The notes under the pieces are model-generated. The model was not told where the DNA came from, ran no database searches, and saw only the letters and a program-made list of their open reading frames with translations. 17,298 nt of DNA, from positions 1-17,298 of the forward strand of contig CAYSZV010000031.1 of NCBI GenBank assembly GCA_964435595.1, given 5' to 3'. Source of the stretch: Izemoplasma sp964435595 (GTDB lineage: Bacteria > Bacillota_I > Bacilli_A > Izemoplasmatales > Izemoplasmataceae). Position 1 is the first letter of the stretch. Every line of letters starts with the position of its first letter. The position numbers were made by a program, and so were the translations under genes. This document shows, piece by piece, positions 1-6,131 of this stretch.

Positions 1-22
1 GTTCTTATAGTCCAACAATCTC

Positions 23-913
23 TCATGATAAAAAGAGTATCGCAGCTCCACCAAATGCAATAAACGCAGCCACAATCTCTACTGGCTTTACTTTTTCCTT
101 AAACAAGAAATATGAGAAGGGTATAATCAGTATTACATTTAGCTGAGAAATCGTTGTTGAGATTCCAAGTTGTGTATATCTCAATGCCCATAAACTAGAT
201 GTCACTCCAAGAAAGGGACCAAAGACACTACCAACCGCAATCCATGAAATTGCTCTTTTATTTTTGAAGGCTTTTGATACATTACCCCATTCTTTCTTAA
301 TAAATATATATATGATAAACCCAACCGTTGCCGCCATTACCCTTATTTGTGTTGCAGCAAACGCATTGACATCAAGGTCTATCGTATATTTACTAAAGAC
401 CAGTCCCACCGCTTGTGCTACTGCACCAATTGATGCAAAGACAACACCTTTTAATATATGAGGATGAATCTTCTTATCATCACCTCTTTTTGATAAGATA
501 GCCATAGACACAGCCCCTAAAATCAAAGCCATCCCAATTGCTGTATACCATGTAGGTGTTTCATCAAATAAGAAGAATCCAAACAATGCAGTGATGACAG
601 GAACAGTACTATAAATTAATAATGATATCCTTCCACCGATATCAACAAATGCTTGAAACAAGAATAAATCACCAATCACCAATCCAATGAATCCAGATAT
701 AATTAACATATACCATACATACCCTGTTTCATGAATCGGTACAGGAAGTCCTGTCGTAATAAACAAAGTCACAGTTAAAAGAATTAATCCAAAGAATAAC
801 CTGATAATATTAACAGATAATGAACCAACTTTCTTTCCAGCAGATTCAAATGAAATGACAGTAAGTGTCCAGCAAAAAGCTGTCCCTACAGATATTAATT
901 CTCCTATTGGCAT
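23..913 (-). CDS. EamA/DMT-family permease
   Basis: This is a 296-residue polytopic inner-membrane protein with about ten hydrophobic helices in two similar halves. That is the usual size and layout of EamA (drug/metabolite transporter) proteins, which move small metabolites across the membrane. The second half opens near residue 155 (GVVFASIGAVAQAVGLVFSK) and mirrors the first, which opens near residue 4. A cytoplasmic connector (SKRGDDKKIH) lies between them. The ATG at 913 is preceded by AGAGG seven bases upstream. The stop is TGA, which argues for the standard code. It is divergent from the ArAE-like gene at 1042. The substrate cannot be told from sequence; family members include amino-acid and nucleotide-sugar exporters. 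The family call is firm and the function is open. Confidence 0.9.
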   Translation of the reverse strand: MPIGELISVGTAFCWTLTVISFESAGKKVGSLSVNIIRLFFGLILLTVTLFITTGLPVPIHETGYVWYMLIISGFIGLVIGDLFLFQAFVDIGGRISLLIYSTVPVITALFGFFLFDETPTWYTAIGMALILGAVSMAILSKRGDDKKIHPHILKGVVFASIGAVAQAVGLVFSKYTIDLDVNAFAATQIRVMAATVGFIIYIFIKKEWGNVSKAFKNKRAISWIAVGSVFGPFLGVTSSLWALRYTQLGISTTISQLNVILIIPFSYFLFKEKVKPVEIVAAFIAFGGAAILFLS

Positions 914-960
914 GGCATTTCCTCTTTTCCTATATTAAGGCTATCATACCACATTTAAAT

Positions 961-997
961 CAACAAACTAAGCAAAATATTGTAAAGCAACAAACTA
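961..997. repeat. Direct repeat CAACAAACTA x2 in divergent intergenic region
   Basis: The 10-mer CAACAAACTA occurs at 961-970 and again at 988-997, 27 bases apart, between the divergent genes starting at 913 and 1042. Such spacing could hold a dimeric regulator, but no regulator is encoded next to it. It may also be chance in AT-rich DNA. Confidence 0.35.
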
Positions 998-1014
998 TAC
1001 AAGAAATCATAGTA

Positions 1015-1023
1015 TGATATACT
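1015..1023 (+). promoter_or_regulatory. Possible extended -10 promoter of the ArAE-like gene
   Basis: TGATATACT matches an extended -10 (TG-N-TATACT). No convincing -35 lies 17 bases upstream. Transcription would start near 1030, right at the GAGGTG ribosome site (1031-1036), leaving a leader of only about 12 bases. The same string, TGATATACTGA, appears upstream of the small membrane-protein gene on the other strand at 2462-2472. Confidence 0.35.
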
Positions 1024-1041
1024 GATATTTGAGGTGATACC

Positions 1042-1992
1042 ATGAAGCATATCCATCCAATTATAAAACTAGTTGTCGTAACAGTATTAGCAACAACCAT
1101 CAGTTATCTATTAGGAATAACATACTATCTTGCCGCAGGAATACTAGCGATGATTTCAATCCAAAAAACAAAATCATTATCATTAAATATAGCAGGTAAA
1201 AGAACAATTTTAGCTTTTATTTCCATTCTTCTTTCTTCTGCTTTGTTTGTGTTGATTGGCTATAACTTATTTGCTTATTCGATCTTTATACTATTAATTG
1301 TTATAGCTAGTTTCCAATTCAATTTACAAGAAGGGACAATCCCATCAGTTGTTATCGTAACACATTTACTTGTACTTGGTGAATTCTCATTCTTATTTAT
1401 ATTTGAAACAATACTAATGTATATCATCGCAATCGGAATAGCATTACTATTTAACCTATTTTATCCATCTGAATCATATAACGCATTGGAAAAATATCGA
1501 AATAGTCTAGACTCTACAATCAAAGAACACTTGCGATATATAAAAAATAAAATCGAAACGCAAGATACAACCTGTAAATCTACTCATGAACTAGAACAAA
1601 AAATTCAAGAAATTCTAAAAAACATCAATCAAGTAACGGGTGATTTGATTATGAAAAATCATCAAGATATCTTAGAATATTCTACTATGAGAAACAAACA
1701 ATTTGATATCCTAAAAAATATATGTACGCAATCAGATAAATTACATTCAATCTATCCACAAACCAATATTGTAGTTACATACCTGGATAGCCTATCAAAC
1801 AATATTGGTGTACGAGATTACGCTACCAATAAATTACAAGAAATCGATTCCTTATTCGAAGCATTTCAAGAAGAAGCACTCCCAGTCACTAGAGAAGAAT
1901 TCGAACACCGTGCGATTTTGTATTACATCATGCAAGAAATCAGACAATTTCTGATACTAAAGATTAATTACCATACTCTAGCAAAAAATTAA
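1042..1992 (+). CDS. ArAE-family (aromatic acid exporter-like) membrane protein
   Basis: This 316-residue protein has a hydrophobic N-terminal half with about five to six membrane helices (residues 8-143). A soluble, helical, charged C-terminal half of about 170 residues follows. That is the layout of the Gram-positive ArAE_1/YgaE-type proteins, with an FUSC-like membrane part and an ArAE_1_C domain. The short motif around residues 27-45 (TYYLAAGILAMISIQKTKS) fits the conserved start of this family. ATG 1042 follows GAGGTGATACC. Family relatives are named after AaeB-type aromatic carboxylate efflux, but for Gram-positive members the substrate is mostly unproven. The C-terminal half could instead be a regulatory or cell-envelope module. 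The gene is monocistronic and ends at the terminator near 2073. Confidence 0.75.
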   Translation: MKHIHPIIKLVVVTVLATTISYLLGITYYLAAGILAMISIQKTKSLSLNIAGKRTILAFISILLSSALFVLIGYNLFAYSIFILLIVIASFQFNLQEGTIPSVVIVTHLLVLGEFSFLFIFETILMYIIAIGIALLFNLFYPSESYNALEKYRNSLDSTIKEHLRYIKNKIETQDTTCKSTHELEQKIQEILKNINQVTGDLIMKNHQDILEYSTMRNKQFDILKNICTQSDKLHSIYPQTNIVVTYLDSLSNNIGVRDYATNKLQEIDSLFEAFQEEALPVTREEFEHRAILYYIMQEIRQFLILKINYHTLAKN

Positions 1993-1995
1993 ATC

Positions 1996-2056
1996 CGTGA
2001 ACACTCCCCCACTTACGACATTCTCAATATCCTTGAAGAGGGAGTTTTCTTGAATG
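1996..2056. repeat. Long imperfect hairpin, possible relic of an IS200/IS605-type end
   Basis: ACTCCC (2003-2008) pairs with GGGAGT (2040-2045), and inside it TCAA (2024-2027) pairs with TTGA (2033-2036). Read on the minus strand, the unit starts after CATTCA and ends in GTTCAC. It contains GAGAATGTCGTAAGT followed by a G-rich run. From memory this resembles the subterminal, guide-RNA-like right end of Firmicute IS200/IS605 elements with a very short left end, that is, a palindrome-only non-autonomous copy. No transposase is present. It could instead be a plain terminator, because TTTTCTT follows the plus-strand GGGAG arm. Confidence 0.35.
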
Positions 2057-2062
2057 TATTAG

Positions 2063-2100
2063 ATAAAAAAATCAGAACCATTAGGTTCTGCTTTTTCTTA
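2063..2100. terminator. Bidirectional intrinsic terminator
   Basis: A perfect 7-bp stem, CAGAACC (2073-2079) and GGTTCTG (2084-2090), has loop ATTA. It is followed by CTTTTTCTT on the plus strand and preceded by ATAAAAAA, which gives a T-run on the minus strand. It lies between the convergent genes ending at 1992 (+) and 2112 (-) and suits both. Confidence 0.85.
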
Positions 2101-2111
2101 TATTAATCTAA

Positions 2112-2408
2112 TTAAAGCCAATTAATTATAGTATTATATATTCCAAATACTACCGTTATGACAAACAAACCTGATAGCCCATAAATGATACCCAATGCAT
2201 AATCTGACTTACTCTTAAAATATACAATTACAGAAACAATTAACATAACAATTAGTAATACTCCAGTAAGCATAAACACCATGATCAATGCCCCCAAAGC
2301 ACCCCAACCATCACTAGATTGATTTGCAGCTGCGACAATAAATGTAACACCAATCATAAGTCCAATCATTAAGAAGGGTGTAAAAACACCAAATACTTTA
2401 TTTCTCAT
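2112..2408 (-). CDS. Small three-helix membrane protein, unknown function
   Basis: This 98-residue protein is almost wholly hydrophobic. It has helices at about residues 8-27, 38-65 and 70-95, separated by the short loops ANQSSDGWGA and FKSKSDYA. I recognise no family. The start at 2408 is well supported by AAAGGAGACTGAA directly upstream. That leader through the start codon (2405-2421, 17 bases) is identical to the leader of the secreted peptide gene at 3508. The gene lies downstream of the Rgg-like regulator on the same strand, but a strong terminator (2474-2506) separates them, and it has its own candidate promoter at 2464-2472. Candidate roles such as immunity or export partner for the nearby peptide are speculation based only on position. 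Confidence 0.75.
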   Translation of the reverse strand: MRNKVFGVFTPFLMIGLMIGVTFIVAAANQSSDGWGALGALIMVFMLTGVLLIVMLIVSVIVYFKSKSDYALGIIYGLSGLFVITVVFGIYNTIINWL

Positions 2409-2463
2409 TTCAGTCTCCTTTGTATGTTATTTACCCTCAAACGATTCATTCTTCCTTTTGTTC

Positions 2464-2472
2464 AGTATATCA
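2464..2472 (-). promoter_or_regulatory. Candidate extended -10 promoter of the small membrane-protein gene
   Basis: On the minus strand TGATATACT reads as an extended -10 just after the T-run of the regulator's terminator. It would start transcription near 2457, about 49 bases before the ATG at 2408. There is no clear -35. Confidence 0.4.
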
Positions 2473-2473
2473 C

Positions 2474-2506
2474 AAAAAAGAATTGCGTCTTTCCCAGACG
2501 CAATTC
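2474..2506 (-). terminator. Intrinsic terminator of the Rgg-like regulator gene
   Basis: On the minus strand GAATTGCGTCT (2506-2496) and AGACGCAATTC (2490-2480) form a perfect 11-bp stem with a 5-base loop. Six T residues follow (2479-2474). It begins one base after the regulator's stop codon. Confidence 0.9.
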
Positions 2507-2507
2507 C

Positions 2508-3425
2508 TTATATTCTATAGTCGCCTAGATAGCCATTGAAATCAAATCCAAAGTCTTTATCCAGAATTTTCTTATAATGTTTCAACATATCTGTATCTCC
2601 CTTTACTTCAAGCTGGAAGACGGCTCTTCTACAATAAAACAATGCCTTATCCATATCTCCACTATGTTTAAAATACAATCCGTAAAAGTAATATAAAGAA
2701 TGTAACAAGAATGATGTGTTATGTTCAATGTTATATGCAATCCCTTTTTCAGTTATTTCTTTTACTTTATCATAGTGTCCTTGCATCCCATATAGTCTAG
2801 CGACAGATGCATAGACACTTGGCATAATATCTCTTTTGTCCCCAAACACATTGACATCTTCATCTAATACTAGTCTTTCATATAAAAAGTCTAAGGTGTC
2901 ATATACTTTTTTATCAAACTCAATCATAGAGATCAATCGTAAGGCTGCGTAATCAATAAAGGAGAATGATGTTCTTGTAATACAGTTCTCATAATCAATT
3001 AAGTTTTTCAATTTGGTAAGAGTATGTTCGTCATACTCTTTTTTTGATAGGTGATTATAGTAAATAATACAATAGTCATAAAACTGTCTTGCTTGACTTC
3101 CATCAAAGGTATACCCTTCTAAATCAAGTAATACATTCTTTGCTTCTTCTAACTTCCTAGTAGCTAGGAACTTATAAACCCTATTCACCCTACTATATTC
3201 TGAATGTTCACTAGAATAAAAAGAGTAATAGAATTCAACCAATGACAAATCTAACTTATCCAAAAACCCAAGTAGATTCTTATGTGACATAGAATACTGT
3301 TTATTCAAATATCTTGAATACTGTCTTCTTTCACATACCCCATCAACAAAAGAAGAAATAGAAATGCCTCTACTCTCTCTTAAGCCATCAATATGCAAAA
3401 ATAAATCATAATCTAGTAGCTTCAT
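2508..3425 (-). CDS. Rgg/PlcR-like (RRNPP-type) HTH-TPR regulator
   Basis: This 305-residue protein has an N-terminal helix-turn-helix at about residues 10-65. The pattern LRESRGIS...CERRQYSRYLN...LLGFLDKLDLSLVEFYY matches the XRE-type domain of Rgg/MutR regulators. The rest is all-helical with TPR-like repeats; the clearest are at about 85-102, 210-235 and 243-277 (HSGDMDKALFYCRRAVFQLE). RRNPP regulators bind a re-imported secreted peptide through the TPR domain and switch a neighbouring promoter. Here the gene is divergent from a small secreted peptide gene (3508), with an 82-bp shared control region containing a palindrome. ATG 3425 is preceded by GAGGTG at a 5-base spacing, and the alternative ATG at 3430 runs into a stop at once. 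The family is fairly sure; the peptide-sensing role is inferred from layout. Confidence 0.8.
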   Translation of the reverse strand: MKLLDYDLFLHIDGLRESRGISISSFVDGVCERRQYSRYLNKQYSMSHKNLLGFLDKLDLSLVEFYYSFYSSEHSEYSRVNRVYKFLATRKLEEAKNVLLDLEGYTFDGSQARQFYDYCIIYYNHLSKKEYDEHTLTKLKNLIDYENCITRTSFSFIDYAALRLISMIEFDKKVYDTLDFLYERLVLDEDVNVFGDKRDIMPSVYASVARLYGMQGHYDKVKEITEKGIAYNIEHNTSFLLHSLYYFYGLYFKHSGDMDKALFYCRRAVFQLEVKGDTDMLKHYKKILDKDFGFDFNGYLGDYRI

Positions 3426-3444
3426 TTCATCACCTCAGAAATTG

Positions 3445-3458
3445 GGACACAAATGTCC
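3445..3458. promoter_or_regulatory. Palindromic operator candidate GGACA-N4-TGTCC
   Basis: GGACA (3445-3449) and TGTCC (3454-3458) are perfect inverted halves around CAAA, in the 82-bp region between the regulator and the peptide gene. Relative to the predicted regulator promoter (3467-3495, -) the site lies at or just after the start point, where binding would repress. Relative to the candidate peptide promoter (-10 at 3482-3487) its centre lies about 42 bases upstream of the start, a classic activator position. Confidence 0.55.
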
Positions 3459-3466
3459 TATCATTC

Positions 3467-3495
3467 ATTTTACTATAGTTTTATACTTTTGACAA
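3467..3495 (-). promoter_or_regulatory. Predicted promoter of the Rgg-like regulator
   Basis: On the minus strand TTGTCA (3495-3490), a 17-base spacer and TAAAAT (3472-3467) form a good sigma-70-type promoter. It points at the regulator's start at 3425, and the predicted start point falls on or next to the palindrome. Confidence 0.6.
3482..3487 (+). promoter_or_regulatory. Candidate -10 of the secreted peptide gene
   Basis: TATACT lies about 20 bases before the ATG at 3508, with no good -35 (the hexamer 17 bases upstream is TATCAT). A promoter with a poor -35 fits dependence on an activator bound at the palindrome upstream. Confidence 0.4.
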
Positions 3496-3507
3496 AAGGA
3501 GACTGAA

Positions 3508-3651
3508 ATGAAAAAACAAATAAAAATAGCTGTGGCTATTCTTATGGCTCTATCTCTATTCACAATCACAGTAAGTTCTGTGAATGCAGAATTCTGTGAT
3601 GATCCTGTGACAGACCCTGTTACAGGTATTACTACTTGTAGAACCCCATAA
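3508..3651 (+). CDS. Short secreted two-cysteine peptide, candidate signal precursor
   Basis: This 47-codon gene has a strong ribosome site (AAAGGAG, 3495-3501) and a textbook signal peptide. Residues 1-7 are Lys-rich (MKKQIKI) and a hydrophobic core runs from about 8 to 23. A V-N-A cleavage motif precedes residue 28. Cleavage would release about 20 residues, EFCDDPVTDPVTGITTCRTP, with cysteines at 30 and 44 that could form a disulfide loop and an internal DPVT-DPVT repeat. It is acidic, unlike most pore-forming bacteriocins. It is divergent from an Rgg-like regulator and followed by a hairpin and a 92-residue protein. Rgg/PlcR-type regulators often sit beside such precursors, so it is a candidate pheromone. 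Alternatives are a small bacteriocin or toxin, or a small envelope peptide. The ORF itself is convincing; the role is inferred. Confidence 0.7.
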   Translation: MKKQIKIAVAILMALSLFTITVSSVNAEFCDDPVTDPVTGITTCRTP

Positions 3652-3665
3652 CAATACTCGCACAT

Positions 3666-3697
3666 CAAAAGATGATTACTTGTTAATCTATCTTTTG
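3666..3697 (+). promoter_or_regulatory. Strong intercistronic RNA hairpin
   Basis: CAAAAGAT-GATTA (3666-3678) pairs with TAATC (3684-3688) and ATCTTTTG (3690-3697), with a single bulged T and loop CTTGT. The stem has 13 base pairs. No T-run follows (TAAGTATTTG), so it is a poor intrinsic terminator. It more likely stabilises or processes the peptide transcript, or lowers read-through into the gene at 3736. Confidence 0.65.
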
Positions 3698-3735
3698 TAA
3701 GTATTTGCACTTCATTTCAAAAAAGGAGGATATAT

Positions 3736-4014
3736 ATGACTGTTGATGAAATCATGAACCTAGAAATTGATGGACTAAACAATACAATCAGAACCTATTG
3801 TAAAGACAATTATGTCTTGAGTTATACCGACAAACTTAAAACTTTGGACTTTCCTAAAGACCAAGTATACATAAAAAAACTAGCTCTAAGACTACTAAAC
3901 TGGTATGAAGAAGTACTACCATCTATCGAAGAAAGTAAATTCATTACCAACAAAAAAGAACACATAAAAAGTATTGAGTTACTAGAAGACCTAGTAAATC
4001 AAATCAGTACATAA
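3736..4014 (+). CDS. Small acidic helical protein of unknown function, peptide-linked
   Basis: This 92-residue soluble protein has no signal peptide or membrane helix. It is predicted mostly helical and rich in Glu, Asp, Lys and Leu, for example NWYEEVLPSIEESKF near residues 55-70. ATG 3736 has an excellent ribosome site (AAGGAGG, 3723-3729). It lies 84 bases after the secreted peptide gene with only a hairpin between, so the two are probably co-transcribed. A strong terminator follows (4078-4108). I recognise no family. Its size, helical nature and position resemble cytoplasmic bacteriocin-immunity proteins, but I see no diagnostic motif. A modulator of the neighbouring regulator is equally possible. 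Confidence 0.7.
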   Translation: MTVDEIMNLEIDGLNNTIRTYCKDNYVLSYTDKLKTLDFPKDQVYIKKLALRLLNWYEEVLPSIEESKFITNKKEHIKSIELLEDLVNQIST

Positions 4015-4077
4015 TTAACTTGATAAATAGTATGTGAAAACATATGTTTATATGCGGATTAGGAGCAAGGGATAAAG

Positions 4078-4108
4078 AAAAGACATAATCGTTGGATTAT
4101 GTCTTTTT
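4078..4108. terminator. Bidirectional intrinsic terminator
   Basis: AAAAGACATAATC (4078-4090) and GATTATGTCTTTT (4095-4107) form a perfect 13-bp stem with loop GTTG. A/T runs on both sides make it work for the plus-strand gene ending at 4014 and the minus-strand operon ending at 4120. Confidence 0.9.
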
Positions 4109-4119
4109 ACTTGAATGCT

Positions 4120-4746
4120 TTATTTCTTATTAATATATTCAATTGCTTTCGAAATTGCCTCTTTACAGAAATCTATATTTCTTAAGGTGTCTTCACACTC
4201 TAAAGAGTGATCTCCATCTTGAAACACCAAGACCTCATGATCTGGATAAGCAAGAATTTCTTTCATCTGTTCTTCATTAATGTACTCATCATGATTTGAG
4301 GTGATGATGAGTCCTGGATACTGTTTCATATCATCAAGTGCATGTCTTGTTGGAGACATGTAAATACATTTATCCACTTCAAGTTTATATTTTTTTCTTG
4401 TAGCACATGATATTGCGTTTCCAATGCTTCTAGATGCAAACAAAGTCTTATTATATGTTTTTGATTCTTTTACATGCATAATTGTTTGATGCGCAGCATC
4501 AATTAACTTATTCATTTGTTCGTCATAAGACTCTTCTTCGTTTGTCAGGCCTTTATATGACAAACTTAATACATCATACCCATTTCTTAAAAAATAGTCT
4601 CTTAGATAATAAAACATTGGTACTGTCGTATTACTACTTCCTCCTGGGAAAAACAAAACAAGATTTGTAGATTCTTCATCGGAGTATAATACATGTTCTG
4701 CGATGACACCATTTTGTTTTAGACCAATTGCTTCTCTTTTAATCAT
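4120..4746 (-). CDS. Alpha/beta-hydrolase-fold protein
   Basis: This 208-residue cytoplasmic protein has the landmarks of a small alpha/beta hydrolase. An oxyanion-type strand and turn lie at 30-36 (VLFFPGG). The nucleophile elbow is A-S-R-S-I-G, with Ser107 the likely nucleophile and Ser replacing the first Gly of GxSxG. The acid is probably Asp153 (SNHDEY) and the histidine His180 (GDHS). The substrate is unknown. The ATG at 4746 follows GGAGG, 11 bases after the kinase's stop, so it is very likely the last gene of the ABC/two-component operon and ends at the 4078-4108 terminator. A role in inactivating or editing the molecule sensed or exported by that module is a guess from position. Confidence 0.8.
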   Translation of the reverse strand: MIKREAIGLKQNGVIAEHVLYSDEESTNLVLFFPGGSSNTTVPMFYYLRDYFLRNGYDVLSLSYKGLTNEEESYDEQMNKLIDAAHQTIMHVKESKTYNKTLFASRSIGNAISCATRKKYKLEVDKCIYMSPTRHALDDMKQYPGLIITSNHDEYINEEQMKEILAYPDHEVLVFQDGDHSLECEDTLRNIDFCKEAISKAIEYINKK

Positions 4747-4757
4747 AATGCCTCCAT

Positions 4758-6131
4758 TTATTTAATCTCTTGGAATTTAATGACAAACTTCGTCCCTTTT
4801 CCTAATTCGCTATATACAAATATTTCACCGTTATGTTTTTTAATAATGTATTCGCAAATTGCCAGTCCAAGACCTGAGCCTTTTTTCTTTGTTTGCTCAT
4901 CTTGCATTCCTTGATAAAACGGTTCAAAGATATATGGTAAATCTTTTGGTGCAATTCCGTCTCCAGAATCTTCAACTATCAGTACCAAATGATCTTCTTC
5001 CATTTCTGTTTTAATGGTGATAAACCCTTTTTTCTGAATGTGTTTTTCAGAATTATCAACCAAATTACTAATTACTTGCACCAATCTGTTTTCATCCACA
5101 TTAATCAATACATTCGGAATGTTGTTGCTGGTCTTAATAATTATTTTTTTAGACTCGTCTTTTAGTTTTATGTTTGAGAAAATTCGATCAAACATATCTT
5201 TCGAATATGTTTCTTTTAATACAACCAATAGTCGATCTAGATCTTGTTTAGAATATCTGAATAAATCTTCTATAATTCCATCAATAGACGATATTTTATT
5301 TAAAATTGTATCAATGTACTTTTTATTTTTCTCGTCGATACAATCGTTCTTAGCCAGTAATTCGGCACTTAATTTAACATAGGCCAACGGTGTTCTCACT
5401 TCATGAGAAATATTGGCAATCAATTGTTTTCTTGATTTCTCATAATCAGCTTGAATACTGAGTGTTCGCTCCATTTGTTCCAACATAATATTGTAATTTG
5501 TAAACCTACTGACAGATACACCTTTGCTTGGTCGTAGTTTATTATATATACCATTTGATATATCAAGTAGCGCATTATCCAATTTTTGTATTGGCTTAAT
5601 GATCATCTTTTGATAATTCATTCTCAAATAGATAATCAATGTAATTGTGATGGCTACTTCGATGATAATCAAAATCAACAATGTATTATCTTGTGGTGCA
5701 ATCAATTCTTCTTGCGGTATACCAAAGACAATGAACCCTCTTATTCCCGCATCATCTACAACATGGAATGAAGCTTTTATCATGTTTACATCATTATAAA
5801 CATAAGGTGATGTTTGATTTAATTCACTCATTGCTTCATCTGTGGTGAAGGATGTATTATTGTATAATTCATTTCCAACCAAATCCATTACCAATGCAGT
5901 AATATTCAATTCTTCTAACTGTTCTTCTAACAATACTTTGTTCATCACAGGAAAACGATCTTTTACTTGGTTTACAACAACAGATGTGTATGCTCTTGCA
6001 ACATTAACATTGTATGATTCACTTTTCCTATTCGCTTGTTCAATTCCATGAAGCGTTATCGTGAATGCTGTTACCACACAACTTATTATAATGAGGTAGA
6101 AAAGGACTTTTATTTTATTCCTAGTTTTCAA
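4758..6131 (-). CDS. Sensor histidine kinase of the ABC-linked two-component system
   Basis: This is a membrane histidine kinase of about 457 residues. It has TM1 at about 9-28, an extracytoplasmic domain of about 120 residues, and TM2 at about 150-171. A HAMP-like linker, a HisKA domain with H-box SHEVRTPLAY (His243), an N-box (NLVDNSEKH), a G1 box (EDSGDGI) and a G2 box (GSGLGLAI) follow. It should phosphorylate the response regulator encoded just upstream. I chose TTG at 6131, which overlaps the regulator's end by 11 bases and has GGGGAG about 12 bases upstream. An in-frame TTG at 6191 would add 20 residues that only mirror regulator coding sequence and has no good ribosome site. The sizeable sensor loop sets it apart from the loop-less BceS-type kinases linked to bacitracin transporters. 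Confidence 0.9.
   Translation of the reverse strand: MKTRNKIKVLFYLIIISCVVTAFTITLHGIEQANRKSESYNVNVARAYTSVVVNQVKDRFPVMNKVLLEEQLEELNITALVMDLVGNELYNNTSFTTDEAMSELNQTSPYVYNDVNMIKASFHVVDDAGIRGFIVFGIPQEELIAPQDNTLLILIIIEVAITITLIIYLRMNYQKMIIKPIQKLDNALLDISNGIYNKLRPSKGVSVSRFTNYNIMLEQMERTLSIQADYEKSRKQLIANISHEVRTPLAYVKLSAELLAKNDCIDEKNKKYIDTILNKISSIDGIIEDLFRYSKQDLDRLLVVLKETYSKDMFDRIFSNIKLKDESKKIIIKTSNNIPNVLINVDENRLVQVISNLVDNSEKHIQKKGFITIKTEMEEDHLVLIVEDSGDGIAPKDLPYIFEPFYQGMQDEQTKKKGSGLGLAICEYIIKKHNGEIFVYSELGKGTKFVIKFQEIK

Noticed and set aside
3465..3710. Minus-strand ORF of 81 codons opposite the peptide gene
   Set aside because: It overlaps the better supported 47-codon plus-strand gene, which has a signal peptide and a strong ribosome site, and it also runs over the predicted promoter region.
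4038..4049. Perfect 12-base palindrome AAACATATGTTT after the 92-residue gene
   Set aside because: It is short, AT-rich and downstream of a gene, with no promoter nearby; probably chance next to the real terminator.
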